A DNA stretch of 64,000 bases, taken from contig OY970329.1 in NCBI GenBank assembly GCA_963717375.1, forward strand, positions 1,674,001 to 1,738,000, in the 5' to 3' direction. Position numbers and translations under genes: made by a program. Every line of letters starts with the position of its first letter. The stretch's first letter is position 1. This stretch comes from VRUE01 sp963717375. Its GTDB lineage: Bacteria; Actinomycetota; Thermoleophilia; Solirubrobacterales; 70-9. The notes under the pieces are model-generated. The model was not told where the DNA came from. It ran no database searches and worked only from the letters and a program-made list of their open reading frames with translations. Below, piece after piece: positions 24,399 to 33,098 of the stretch.

Positions 24399-25278
24399 GT
24401 CCGCTCCACTTCTCGGCCCGGTCGAGGATCTCGCGGGCACCGGTGTCGATCAGGCGCTTGGCCAGTTCGGCGCCGAGCAGGGTTGGTTCGGCCGGGTCGC
24501 CCTCGGCGCTGTCGCGCAGCCACTCGCTGCCGTCGGGCAGGCCGACGAAGGCGTCGATCCGCATCTCCTCGGCGCGGGCGTCGACCTTGGCGTGTACGCC
24601 CAGCGGGCTGTTGCAGGTCGCGCCCAGCAGGGAGACGACGGTGCGCTCGGCGGTCAGCTCGCGCAGTGAGGCTTCGTCGACGATCGGGTCGACGGTACGC
24701 AGCGCGTCCTCGTCGCCGTCGCGAATCTGCAGCAACAGGGCGCCCTGCCCGGCGGCCGGGGTCATCGACTCAGTTGGGATCGCGAAGGAGATCTCATCGG
24801 CCCGGCCTAGTCGCCGCAGGCCCGCGACGGCGAGGACGATCCCATCGAGGTCACCCTCGGCCAGCTTGCGCAGGCGGGTGTCGACGTTGCCATGCAGCTC
24901 GCCCAGCTTGAGGTCGGGCCGGGCGGCAAGCAGCTGGGCGGCCCGTCGCAGGCTGGCGGTGCCGACCTTCGCCCCCTCGGGAACGTCGTCAAGCGACGTA
25001 CCGACGCCAATCCATGCGTCCCGCGGGTCCTCGCGCCCGGGCACGGCGGCCAGCATCAGCCCCTCGGTCAGCTCGGCCGGCACGTCCTTGGCCGAGTGCA
25101 CCCCAATCTCGGCCACGCCATCGAGCAGCGCCCGCTCGACGCCTCTCACAAAGCGCGCCTTGTCGCCAACCTCTCCATCAGAAGCGACCTCAACCAGCTC
25201 GGCCCCCCCAAGCATCTCGGCTACCTGACCCGCCTGGGCCAAGGCCAGAGCGCTGCCGCGAGTGGCAATCCGCAGCAT
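24391..25278 (-). CDS. hemC: Hydroxymethylbilane synthase (porphobilinogen deaminase)
   Basis: Joins four porphobilinogen units into hydroxymethylbilane. 295 residues; ATG 25278 chosen because it gives the family N-terminus 'LRIATRGSALALAQAGQVAE'. Other signatures: 'HSAKDVPAELTEGL', 'GTASLRRAAQLLA', and the dipyrromethane-cofactor cysteine in 'GATCNSPLGVHA'. Between hemA and cobA/hemD, with long palindromes on both sides. Confidence 0.95.
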   Translation of the reverse strand: MLRIATRGSALALAQAGQVAEMLGGAELVEVASDGEVGDKARFVRGVERALLDGVAEIGVHSAKDVPAELTEGLMLAAVPGREDPRDAWIGVGTSLDDVPEGAKVGTASLRRAAQLLAARPDLKLGELHGNVDTRLRKLAEGDLDGIVLAVAGLRRLGRADEISFAIPTESMTPAAGQGALLLQIRDGDEDALRTVDPIVDEASLRELTAERTVVSLLGATCNSPLGVHAKVDARAEEMRIDAFVGLPDGSEWLRDSAEGDPAEPTLLGAELAKRLIDTGAREILDRAEKWSGRV

Positions 25279-25280
25279 CA

Positions 25281-25397
25281 GCGAGCCAATCCCGGTAGGG
25301 GTGGAACGTCTTGTACTTTTTGGGCAGGCGCTAGCGGCGTCAGCGGGGAACTCTCGACCCAAAAAGTTAAGTGGAACCCCTGCCGGGATTGGCTCGC
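25281..25397. repeat. 117-base palindromic element, family A copy 1 (hemA-hemC junction)
   Basis: Outer arms of 22 bases (25281-25302 and 25376-25397) differ at one position. Inside are CTTTTTGGG / CCCAAAAAG arms. A 35-base stretch (25291-25325) is identical to 31181-31215 in the second copy, yet the outermost bases differ between copies and pair only within each copy. The hemA stop codon lies in the element. Confidence 0.88.
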
Positions 25398-26710
25398 CGC
25401 AACTCGGTCACGTTGCTCGCGCCCTCGCCTTCCGGCTCTGTCTCGACGTCGAGCCCGAAGAGGTCGCGCAGGGCGCTGACGTAGAGATAGGCCTCGTCGC
25501 TGCCGGCCGAGCGCTTCATCCGCAGCGTCGGCTCATGCAGCAGCCGCGAAGCGATCGCCTTCGCCATCACGGTCAGCCGCTCGCGATCGGCCTCGCTGAG
25601 CTGCTCCCAGCGGCCGTCGTTCTCGGCCAGCACCCGCCGCACGACCTCGTCGCCGCGCTCGCGCAGGGCGGTGATCGTCGGCACGACCTCGAGCGAGGCG
25701 AGCCAGCGCTCGAAGCGGTCCTGCTCGGCGTCGAGGATGCGCTCGGCCCGCCGTGCCTCGGCCTCGCGGCCGCTGGCGTTGCGCTCGGCGATCTGCTGGA
25801 CGTCGTCGATGTCGTGCAGGCTGACCCCGGCGATCTCGCGGCAGGCCGGCTCGATGTCGCGCGGCACGGCGATGTCGACCAGCAAGAGCGGGCGTCCCTC
25901 GCGGATCTGCATCACCTGCTCGAGGTCGTCGCGCTCGATGATGTGGTGCGGCGAGTTGGTCGCCGAGACGACGATGTCGGCCTGCTCGAGCTGCTCGGGC
26001 AGCTCCTCGAAGCGGACCGCGTTGCCCTCGAAGCGCTGGGCCAGGCCGATCGCCCGGTCGTAGTGGCGGTTGGCGACGAAGACAGTGGCGACGCCGCGCC
26101 TGACCAGCGCCTGGGCGACCAGCTCGGCGGTCTCGCCGGCACCGACGACGAGCACGCGGCGGTCGCTGAGGTCGCCGAGCGTGTGGCGGGCCAGCTCGAC
26201 CGCGACCGAGGGGATCGAGACGTTCTTCTCGCTGATCCCGGTCTCGTCGCGAGCGCGGCCGCCGGCGGCGAGGGCGCCGCGGAAGAGGCGGTTGAGGATT
26301 GGCCCGGTGCCGCCCTCAACCAGTGCCAGCTCGTAGGCGCGCTTGACCTGGCCCTGGATCTCGGCCTCGCCGACGATCATCGAGTCGAGGCCGGCGGTGA
26401 CGCGGAAGAGGTGGCGGACGGCCTCGCTGGAGCGCAGCGAGTAGAGGTGGCCGAGCAGCTCGGTGGGGCGGATCTCGGCCTGGCGGGTGAGGACGCCGAG
26501 CGCGGTCGACTCGGCCTCTACCGGGTCGGAGACGACGAGGTAGAGCTCGGTGCGGTTGCAGGTCGAGATCGCCGCCGCCTCGTGGATGCCGGCGGCGCCG
26601 GTCAGCTCGCGCAGCGCCCCGACCGCGCGGCCCTCGGTCAGCGAGAGCCGCTCGCGCAGGTCGAGCGGCGCGGTCTTGTGGGAGACGCCGAGCGCAAGCA
26701 GCTCAGACAT
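25367..26710 (-). CDS. hemA: Glutamyl-tRNA reductase
   Basis: First committed enzyme of C5-pathway tetrapyrrole synthesis: reduces glutamyl-tRNA(Glu) to glutamate-1-semialdehyde with NADPH. 447 residues. N-terminal catalytic domain has 'LALGVSHKTAPLDLRERL' and the nucleophile Cys in 'ISTCNRTELYLV'. The NADPH domain has 'VLVVGAGETAELVAQAL' and a C-terminal dimerisation helix follows. Its ATG overlaps the end of ccmD by 8 bases; its last codons and stop are part of the palindrome at 25281-25397. Confidence 0.95.
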   Translation of the reverse strand: MSELLALGVSHKTAPLDLRERLSLTEGRAVGALRELTGAAGIHEAAAISTCNRTELYLVVSDPVEAESTALGVLTRQAEIRPTELLGHLYSLRSSEAVRHLFRVTAGLDSMIVGEAEIQGQVKRAYELALVEGGTGPILNRLFRGALAAGGRARDETGISEKNVSIPSVAVELARHTLGDLSDRRVLVVGAGETAELVAQALVRRGVATVFVANRHYDRAIGLAQRFEGNAVRFEELPEQLEQADIVVSATNSPHHIIERDDLEQVMQIREGRPLLLVDIAVPRDIEPACREIAGVSLHDIDDVQQIAERNASGREAEARRAERILDAEQDRFERWLASLEVVPTITALRERGDEVVRRVLAENDGRWEQLSEADRERLTVMAKAIASRLLHEPTLRMKRSAGSDEAYLYVSALRDLFGLDVETEPEGEGASNVTELRRANPGRGST

Positions 26711-26936
26711 CGGCGCCGACCTCCTTGCGCTCCGTCGCCGACTCGTCGCCGTTGGCGCGGTGCTCGGCGAAGCCCGCCAGCTCGCGCAGGTCCTTCTCCA
26801 TCCGCTGCAGTTTGCTCGCCATGATCGCGACGTAGACGACGATCAGGACGAGGAAGACGATGTAGGCGCCGGCGACGTACTTGCCCGCCTCGTCGAGGGG
26901 CAGGGCGGGGGTGCCGGCGAGGACCAGAAGGTCCAC
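26703..26936 (-). CDS. ccmD: CcmD-like small membrane protein
   Basis: 77 residues with one membrane helix ('AGAYIVFLVLIVVYVAIMA') followed by a charged cytoplasmic segment. GTG start immediately after the ccmC stop. Size, topology and position between ccmC and hemA match CcmD, which helps release holo-CcmE during cytochrome c maturation. Confidence 0.75.
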   Translation of the reverse strand: MDLLVLAGTPALPLDEAGKYVAGAYIVFLVLIVVYVAIMASKLQRMEKDLRELAGFAEHRANGDESATERKEVGADV

Positions 26937-27659
26937 CTAGCTCACCTCCGGGGCGACGCGGGAGCGGGAGCCGGGAGCGGGCGCGTCGAGGGCGCGGCGC
27001 AGGCGCTTGAGCTGGCCCGAGGCGCTCTTCGCGGTCAGCTCGAGCTTGACCAGCGTCACCCAGAGCAGCGCGACCGCGAGCAGGCAGGCGAGGAAGGTCA
27101 GCATCATCGAGCCGGGCAGGCCGCCGTTGGTCGTGGCGAAGACGCGCGGGTGGACGAGGCTCTGCGCCATCCGCACGGCCATGAAGTTGAGCGGCACGAA
27201 GGCGCCTGCGGTGACGGCGAAGACCGAGGCGTAGCGGGCCTGGCGCTCGGGGTCCTCGATCGCGTAGCGGAAGGGGTAGTAGGTCGCGTACATCAGGAAG
27301 ACGATCAGGAAGCTGACCAGGGTCGGCTCGTCCCAGACCCACCAGTGCCCCCAGGAGGCCTTGGCCCAGATCGAGCCGGTAATCAGCACCGCGACGCCGA
27401 AGATCACCGACATGTGGATCGAGACGTAGGAGTAGGCGTCCCAGCGGCGGTTGCCGCTGCGCAGGTGGAAGATCGCGAAGACGCCGCCGATGACGAAGCC
27501 GATCAGCGCCGTGATCGCCAGCGGCACGTGCAGGTAGAAGATCTTCTGGATGAAGCCCTGGTCGCCGTCCAGCGGGGCGTAGAAGAAGACCAGCGAGAAG
27601 GCAGCGAGTATCGCGACGACGGTCGCGATCGAGAGGGGTCTGAGTCCTTTGCCGTACAT
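26937..27659 (-). CDS. ccmC: Cytochrome c maturation protein CcmC
   Basis: 240 residues with six predicted membrane helices and the tryptophan-rich haem-handling motif 'ASWGHWWVWDEPTL'. Flanking histidines ('YLHVPLAITALIG', 'SIHMSVIFG') are the likely haem ligands. Delivers haem for cytochrome c maturation with CcmA, B and D. Next to hemA, linking haem supply and use. Confidence 0.92.
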   Translation of the reverse strand: MYGKGLRPLSIATVVAILAAFSLVFFYAPLDGDQGFIQKIFYLHVPLAITALIGFVIGGVFAIFHLRSGNRRWDAYSYVSIHMSVIFGVAVLITGSIWAKASWGHWWVWDEPTLVSFLIVFLMYATYYPFRYAIEDPERQARYASVFAVTAGAFVPLNFMAVRMAQSLVHPRVFATTNGGLPGSMMLTFLACLLAVALLWVTLVKLELTAKSASGQLKRLRRALDAPAPGSRSRVAPEVS

Positions 27660-27692
27660 GCGTATCTCGCGGTGAGAGGCCCGCTGGGCGCG

Positions 27693-28373
27693 CTAGTCCT
27701 CCAGGAGAAAGTCGAAGACGGCGTAGCCGACCAGGAGGAAGATCAGATCGTATAGGGAGAGCACCGCCAGCCAGGTGCCGAAGCGGTGGTAACCGGGACC
27801 GCCCACCGCGAGCAGCGGCTCACTGGCGCCTGTGGCGGCGATCATCAGCGGCACGACGAGGGGCAGCAGGACGAGCGGGCCGAGCAGGTCGCGGGCGCGC
27901 GAGTGGACCGCCATCGAGGAGATCAGGGTGCCCGTGGCGGCGATGCCGAGGTTGGCGAGGATGAGGACGAGGGCGAGCGGCGCCAGCGCCGCGGCCGAAC
28001 CGAGGAAGAAGAGGGCGAAGATCGGCACGACGACCAGCTCCAGCACCAGCAGGTAGGCGAAGAGCGCCGTCGCCTTGGCGGCGAAGAGGGCGCTGCGGTC
28101 GATCGGGGCAAGCCGGATCGCGTCGAAGCCGCCCTCCTCGCGCTCGCTGACGAAGAGGCGGTTGACGCCGAGCAGGGCTGCGAAGAGGAGGGTCGCCCAG
28201 AGCACCCCGGAGGCGAGGCTGCCCGAGAGCTGGGTGCGGTCGAGGCCGAAGCGGAAGATGACGAAGGTGGTGGTGGCGAAGAGCGCCATCGCCGGCAGCG
28301 ACTGCAGGGTGCGCAGCTCGGCCCGCAGATCCTTGGCGAGGATCGTGGCGAAGGCGGTGCGGGACGGGGTCAC
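27693..28373 (-). CDS. ccmB: Cytochrome c maturation ABC transporter permease CcmB
   Basis: 226 residues with six membrane helices; the N-terminus 'FATILAKDLRAELRTLQSL' and 'SEREEGGFDAIRLAPIDR' are typical of CcmB. It overlaps ccmA by 4 bases and would form the CcmAB transporter. Confidence 0.92.
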   Translation of the reverse strand: MTPSRTAFATILAKDLRAELRTLQSLPAMALFATTTFVIFRFGLDRTQLSGSLASGVLWATLLFAALLGVNRLFVSEREEGGFDAIRLAPIDRSALFAAKATALFAYLLVLELVVVPIFALFFLGSAAALAPLALVLILANLGIAATGTLISSMAVHSRARDLLGPLVLLPLVVPLMIAATGASEPLLAVGGPGYHRFGTWLAVLSLYDLIFLLVGYAVFDFLLED

Positions 28374-29038
28374 GCGGTGACCATCCTGCCGCCGGCCTCG
28401 AGCCGCAGCACCTGGTCGGCCTCGGCTTCGAAGCGCTCGGGGTCGTGGCTGACGATGACGCGGGTGCGCTCGGCACCGGGGCCGATCAGCGCCCGGGCCA
28501 GCTCGCGCCCCTCGGCGTCGAGGTTGGAGTCGGGCTCGTCGAGCAGCAGCAGCTCGGGCCGGTGCAGGACGCAGCGGGCGATCGCGAGGCGCTGGCGCAT
28601 CCCGGCCGAGAGCTCGGCCACGCGCCCCTCGGCGCGGCGCTCCATGCCGACCGCGGCGAGCAGCTCGTCGATTCGTGCCTCGGCCTCGGCGCCGCGCATC
28701 CCATGCAGGCGGGCGTGGAAGCGCAGGTTCTCGCGGCCGCTGAGGTCGCGGTAAAGCAGCGGCTCGTGGCCGAGGAAGCCGATCCGCCCGCGCAACTTCC
28801 AGGTCTCGGCGGGGATCGAGCAGCCGAGCGCTTTAACCTCGCCGCCGCTCGGTCGCAGCAGCGTCGCCAGGATGCGCAGCAGGGTCGTCTTGCCGGCGCC
28901 GTTCGGTCCCAGAACGAGCAGCGTCTCGCCGCGGCCGAGCTCGAGGGCGATCCCGTCGAGGGCGGTCCGTTCGCCGTAGTCGCGGCGCAGCCCGGCGAGG
29001 CTGAGCGCCGGTTCGTCTGTCGCCTGGCCGGGCTCCAC
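28370..29038 (-). CDS. ccmA: Cytochrome c maturation ATP-binding protein CcmA
   Basis: ABC ATPase, 222 residues from GTG 29038. The frame is open to an ATG at 29155, but that codon would overlap the divergent methyltransferase ATG (29154), and the extra residues carry no domain. Walker A LGPNGAGKTTLLR, signature 'LSAGMRQRLAIAR', Walker B 'LLLLDEPDSNLD', and a D-loop/H-loop 'VIVSHDPERF' are present. First gene of the operon ccmABCD-hemA-hemC-cobA/hemD-birA. Confidence 0.92.
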   Translation of the reverse strand: MEPGQATDEPALSLAGLRRDYGERTALDGIALELGRGETLLVLGPNGAGKTTLLRILATLLRPSGGEVKALGCSIPAETWKLRGRIGFLGHEPLLYRDLSGRENLRFHARLHGMRGAEAEARIDELLAAVGMERRAEGRVAELSAGMRQRLAIARCVLHRPELLLLDEPDSNLDAEGRELARALIGPGAERTRVIVSHDPERFEAEADQVLRLEAGGRMVTA

Positions 29039-29153
29039 AGCGGGGATTGTGAAGGTCGGGGGTGGCTCGTGGCGGGGCGCCCGCGCAGGCGAGCGCGATC
29101 GACCAGGGTCGCTCAGCACGGCTCCAGTTTGCTCGCGGTACGCTTTGAGTTTC

Positions 29154-29888
29154 ATGAGCGATCAACCCCCGATCCTGAACGAGGTCGACACCTACGGGCC
29201 CGTCTATATGCGGGTCGCCGACCAGCTCGGGCGCTACGAGGGCAACGAGGAGGAGGCGCCGCTGGCGATTGACCTGCTCGGCGTCAAGGCGGGCGACCGC
29301 GTCGTCGACGCCGGTTGCGGCCTCGGTCGCTTCGTCGCTGCCCTCGCCGACAACGGGATCGACGCGGTCGGGGTCGACATCTCCGAGATCGCGATCGCCG
29401 AAGCGAAGCGCGAGTACCCCGGGCCGACCTACTACGTCGCCGACCTGATGCAACCGCTGCCGCCGGAGCTGAAGGGCTTCGACGGCCTGGTCAGCCTCTC
29501 CTCGAGCTTTGGCTTCGGCGAGACCGTGGCCGAGGACGAAGCGATGATGCGCGCATACCACGGGATGCTGCGTCCCGGCGGCAAGATGGCGATGGAGCTC
29601 TCGGACCTGGAGCGCTCGCGCTACCGGCTCAAAACCGACGAGGGCGTGGTCGAGCGGGAAACGAACGGCGTGCAGGAAACCCTCGACGTCAACTTCTCCA
29701 CCGGGATGCTGCACGTTCATTACGTCTACGGCGACGATGTGGTCGACTCGAGGATTCGCATGTACGAGGCCGAGGACTTGGAGCGGATGGCGGCCGAGGC
29801 CGGCTTCCGCGAGGTCGAGCATTACGGCAATTTCGCCGGCGGGCCGAAGCGGCCCGAGGACCGGCTGGTTCTCGTCGCCACGGCATGA
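29154..29888 (+). CDS. SAM-dependent methyltransferase
   Basis: 244 residues, class I fold: motif I 'VVDAGCGLGRFVAALA', acidic residue in 'VGVDISEIA', post-motif 'MLRPGGKMAMELSDL'. ATG at 29154 chosen as the first Met of the conserved part; divergent from ccmA. The following ATP-grasp gene starts 22 bases after its stop, so the two probably act on one substrate. Substrate unknown. Confidence 0.85.
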   Translation: MSDQPPILNEVDTYGPVYMRVADQLGRYEGNEEEAPLAIDLLGVKAGDRVVDAGCGLGRFVAALADNGIDAVGVDISEIAIAEAKREYPGPTYYVADLMQPLPPELKGFDGLVSLSSSFGFGETVAEDEAMMRAYHGMLRPGGKMAMELSDLERSRYRLKTDEGVVERETNGVQETLDVNFSTGMLHVHYVYGDDVVDSRIRMYEAEDLERMAAEAGFREVEHYGNFAGGPKRPEDRLVLVATA

Positions 29889-29910
29889 CCGCCGGGCGGG
29901 AAGAACCACG

Positions 29911-31173
29911 ATGACCGTCCATGGCGCGGCGGTCGTCGTCGACGCTTACTCGACCGGCGCGCGCCTGGCACCGCGCTTCGCTGCCGCTGGCATGCCGGTC
30001 GTCCACGTGCAGAGCAGCCCGCGGTTGCCGGAGTTCTACCTGCGCGCTTTTCGGGACGGCGACTTCGTCGAGAACGTCGTTCACGACGGTGACCTAGAGG
30101 CGACCGCGGCACGGCTCTCCGCCCACGACCCGGCCTTCGTCGTCGTCGGCGCCGAGCCCGGGGTGCCGCTGGCCGATGCGCTCAGCGAGCGGCTCGGGCT
30201 GCCCTCCAACGGCAGCGAGCTGAGCTCGGCGCGGCGCGACAAGAACGCGATGTCAGAAGCGCTGCGGCGCGCCGGCCTGCGTGCCGCCGAGGCGCTGAAG
30301 ACGGCCGACGCCGCCGAGGCGGTCGCCTGGGCGGCGGCCCGCGGCGGCGCTCCCGTGGTGGTCAAACCGCTCGACAGCGCCGGCACCGACGGGGTCAGCA
30401 TCTGCAAGGACGGCGCCGCGATCGAGGCGGCCTTCGCCGCCAACCTGGGCCGGCCCAACGCCCTGCACGGCGCCAACGAGGAGCTGCTGGTCCAGGAGTT
30501 GCTGCAGGGCACCCAGCTCTTCGTCAACTCGATCAGCTGGGACGGCGTCCACCACGTCTCCGAGGTCTGGCGCGACAACAAGCTGCGCGTCGGTGCCAAC
30601 TTCATCTACGACTACGAGGAGCTGCTGCCGCGCCACGGCGAGCAGCAGGACCAGGTCGTGCCCTACGTCGAAGCGGTGCTCGACGCGCTCGGCATCCGCT
30701 TCGGCCCGGCCCATACCGAGGTGATGCTGACCGCCACCGGGCCGGTCCTGGTCGAGTCGGGGGCGCGGATGCACGGCTCGGTCCCCGACGAGATCGTCGA
30801 CCGCTGTACCCCCAGCCACCAGACCCTGACCGCCGAGGCCTACCTCGACCCGCACTCGGTGGCCCGCCGCGCCGAGCAGCCCTATGAGCTGGCGGCAGGC
30901 GCCTACTGCGTGATGCTGATCTCCCAGCACGAAGGCCGGATCGTCTCCGACGCCGGCATGCGCGAGATCGAGGCGCTGCCCTCCTTCGCCGGCACGATTT
31001 CAATGCTCGGCCCGGGCGACCAGCTCAAAAAGACCATCGACCTCTTCTCCTGCCCGGGGATCATCTATCTGGTGGATCCGGATCGGGAGCAGCTCAAAAC
31101 CGACTACGACCGAATCCGCGAGCTCGATGCCGCCGGCGCGGTGTTCGAGTTGGAGCAGCTAGTCGCTTCGTAG
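29911..31173 (+). CDS. ATP-grasp ligase
   Basis: 420 residues. The N-terminal part is a Rossmann-like preATP-grasp domain ('VHGAAVVVDAYSTGARLAPR'). The ATP-grasp domain runs from about 105 to 310: 'GGAPVVVKPLDSAGTDGVS' (ATP-binding lysine), 'EELLVQELLQGTQLFVNSI', and the metal site 'HTEVMLTATGPVLVESGARM'. Such enzymes join a carboxylate to an amine or thiol, for example making dipeptides. Paired with a methyltransferase; product unknown. Its stop codon overlaps the palindrome at 31172-31287. Confidence 0.88.
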   Translation: MTVHGAAVVVDAYSTGARLAPRFAAAGMPVVHVQSSPRLPEFYLRAFRDGDFVENVVHDGDLEATAARLSAHDPAFVVVGAEPGVPLADALSERLGLPSNGSELSSARRDKNAMSEALRRAGLRAAEALKTADAAEAVAWAAARGGAPVVVKPLDSAGTDGVSICKDGAAIEAAFAANLGRPNALHGANEELLVQELLQGTQLFVNSISWDGVHHVSEVWRDNKLRVGANFIYDYEELLPRHGEQQDQVVPYVEAVLDALGIRFGPAHTEVMLTATGPVLVESGARMHGSVPDEIVDRCTPSHQTLTAEAYLDPHSVARRAEQPYELAAGAYCVMLISQHEGRIVSDAGMREIEALPSFAGTISMLGPGDQLKKTIDLFSCPGIIYLVDPDREQLKTDYDRIRELDAAGAVFELEQLVAS

Positions 31174-31287
31174 GGCCGGTCCCGGTAGGGGTGGAACGTC
31201 TTGTACTTTTTGGGCGTCCACCTTGCGGCGCCAGCAGGTGCGTCTCGATCCAAAAAGTTAAGTGGAACCCCTACCGGGACCGGCCCT
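31172..31287. repeat. 116-base palindromic element, family A copy 2
   Basis: Perfect 21-base outer arms (31172-31192 and 31267-31287). Core identical to copy 1 over 31181-31215, with the same CTTTTTGGG/CCAAAAAG inner arms. The outermost bases (AGGGCCGGTCC) differ from copy 1 but are perfectly self-paired. It overlaps stop codons of both convergent genes (TAG of the ATP-grasp gene and TAG of the aldehyde dehydrogenase). Confidence 0.9.
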
Positions 31288-32872
31288 TACCCAGCGTCCG
31301 GCGCCCAACCTTGAGCAGCGGCCCGGCGCCCTCGCGCAGCGCCTTGGTCCGCACCGCGCCCTTGCCGTAGAGCAGCTTGGCCGAGGCCTGTACCGCTTCG
31401 CCGAGCGTGCGGTCGTAAGGGTGCCACCAGAAGTCGCGGGTCAGGCCCGGCTCCCAGGCGTTCATCTTCACGTTGACGCACTCGTAGAAGCCGAATTTGG
31501 AGTGCGAGCGGCCGACGCCGGAGTCCTTGACGCCGCCCCAGGCGCACTGGCAGGCGCCGTGGCTGAAGGAGTGGTCGTTGATCCAGACCATCCCCGACTC
31601 GATCCGCCGCGCCATCCGCTCGCCCTTCTGGCGGTCCTTGGTCCAGACCGAGGCGCCGAGGCCGAACTCGGAGTCGTTGGCGAGGTCGATCGCTTCCTGC
31701 TCGGAGTCGACGACGACGATTGGCAGCACCGGGCCGAAGATCTCCTCGTTCATGATCCGCATCTCGTGCGTGACCCCGGTGAGGACCGTGGGGGCGACGA
31801 ACTTGCCGGGCAGGCCCGGGACGTCGGTCGGGCCGCCGCAGAGCTTGGTTGCGCCGGAGGCCTCGGCGTCGGCGATCAGGTCGACGACGATCTCGTACTG
31901 GCCGTCGGAGGTCATCGGGCCGATCTCGGTCTCCCACTGGATCGGGTCGCCGAGGCGCAGCCGCTCGGCCTCGCGGGCGACGCCGGCCGTGAACTCCTCG
32001 GCGACCTCGCGCATCACGTAGACGCGCTCGATTCCCGAGCAGGTCTGCCCGGCATTGGCGAAGCCGCCCCAGACGGCGCCGGAGATCGCGTTGGGCAGGT
32101 CGGCGTCGGCGCAGACGATCATCGGGTCCTTGCCGCCGAGCTCGAGGACCGAGCCCTTCAGCCGCTGGGCGCAGACCTCGCCGACCTTGCGGCCGACCTC
32201 GACCGAGCCGGTGAAGAAGACCTTGCCGACGCTCGACTTGGCCAGCGCGTCGCCAACAGCGCCGCCGCCGTGGACGACCCGGATCAGGCCCTCGGGCAGG
32301 CCGCCCTTCTCGAAGACGCGGCGGATCGCCTCGCCCAGCAGCGGCGTCAGGCTGGCCGGCTTGAGGACGACGCCGTTGCCAGCCATCAGCGCGATCGCGA
32401 CCTCGCCGAAGGGGATCGACCATGGGTAGTTCCAGGGGGCGATGACGCCGACCACGCCGATCGGCTCGTAGGAGAAGTGGCTTTTCTTGGTCAGCAGGAA
32501 GGACTGCGTCATGCGGACCTTCTCGTCGGCCAGGATCTTCGGGCCGGCCTTGGCGCACCAGTGCAGGGCGTCGACCGTCGGCAGCAGCTCCATCGTGTAG
32601 GCCTCGGCGCGCGGCTTGCCCTGCTCCTGCACGAGCAGCTCGGCGATCTCGTCGATGTCGTCGAGCAGCGCGTCGGCGGCGCGGCGCATGTAGGCGGCGC
32701 GGGCCTTCAGCGATAGGTCCGCCCAGGCGGGCTGGATGCGGGCGACGTCGTCTACTACTCCCTGCACCTGGTCAGGGGTGATCGTCGCGACCGAGCCCAC
32801 CAGCTCACCCGTTGCCGGGTTGAACGACTCGAGGGTGGACCGGACAGTTTGGCTCTGCGTAGCGCTCTCCAT
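31271..32872 (-). CDS. Aldehyde dehydrogenase family protein
   Basis: 533 residues; NAD(P)-dependent oxidation of an aldehyde to its acid. Motifs: 'APWNYPWSIPFGEVAIALMA', glycine motif 'FFTGSVEVGRKV', general base in 'LELGGKDPMIV', nucleophile Cys in 'NAGQTCSGIERVYV', and 'EEIFGPVLPIVVVDS'. The C-terminal ~40 residues extend beyond the usual family end and run into the palindrome that supplies the stop. Possible use: oxidation of aldehydes from lipid or aromatic breakdown. Confidence 0.93.
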   Translation of the reverse strand: MESATQSQTVRSTLESFNPATGELVGSVATITPDQVQGVVDDVARIQPAWADLSLKARAAYMRRAADALLDDIDEIAELLVQEQGKPRAEAYTMELLPTVDALHWCAKAGPKILADEKVRMTQSFLLTKKSHFSYEPIGVVGVIAPWNYPWSIPFGEVAIALMAGNGVVLKPASLTPLLGEAIRRVFEKGGLPEGLIRVVHGGGAVGDALAKSSVGKVFFTGSVEVGRKVGEVCAQRLKGSVLELGGKDPMIVCADADLPNAISGAVWGGFANAGQTCSGIERVYVMREVAEEFTAGVAREAERLRLGDPIQWETEIGPMTSDGQYEIVVDLIADAEASGATKLCGGPTDVPGLPGKFVAPTVLTGVTHEMRIMNEEIFGPVLPIVVVDSEQEAIDLANDSEFGLGASVWTKDRQKGERMARRIESGMVWINDHSFSHGACQCAWGGVKDSGVGRSHSKFGFYECVNVKMNAWEPGLTRDFWWHPYDRTLGEAVQASAKLLYGKGAVRTKALREGAGPLLKVGRRTLGKGRSR

Positions 32873-32898
32873 CGGTCGATTGTAGGCGGTGTGGGAGG

Positions 32899-33024
32899 GA
32901 GCCGGGGAGAGGTCTCGGGAGTGCCTGTGTTCGCTTCGCTCACCAATTGAGAGCCGCTTCGCGGCTTAGAAGCACCTTGCCGGGGGCCGCTTCGCGAGGC
33001 ACTCCCAAGACCTCTCCCCGGCTC
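32899..33024. repeat. Long palindrome between aldehyde dehydrogenase and rarA
   Basis: 28-base arms (32899-32926 and 32997-33024, beginning GAGCCGGGGAGAGGTCTC) with one mismatch. The 70-base interior holds a smaller hairpin AGCCGC-TTC-GCGGCT (32952-32966). It fills most of the divergent promoter region. Confidence 0.85.
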
Positions 33025-33098
33025 TCGTCGACGACGTCGTTTCTTCCAGCTTTACGACTCCGCGGCGCCCGCTTGACTCGTGGTCATACTCAGCCGCA

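Noticed and set aside
29039..29155. ATG at 29155 as the ccmA start
   Set aside because: It would overlap the divergent methyltransferase start codon, and the extra residues have no ABC homology.
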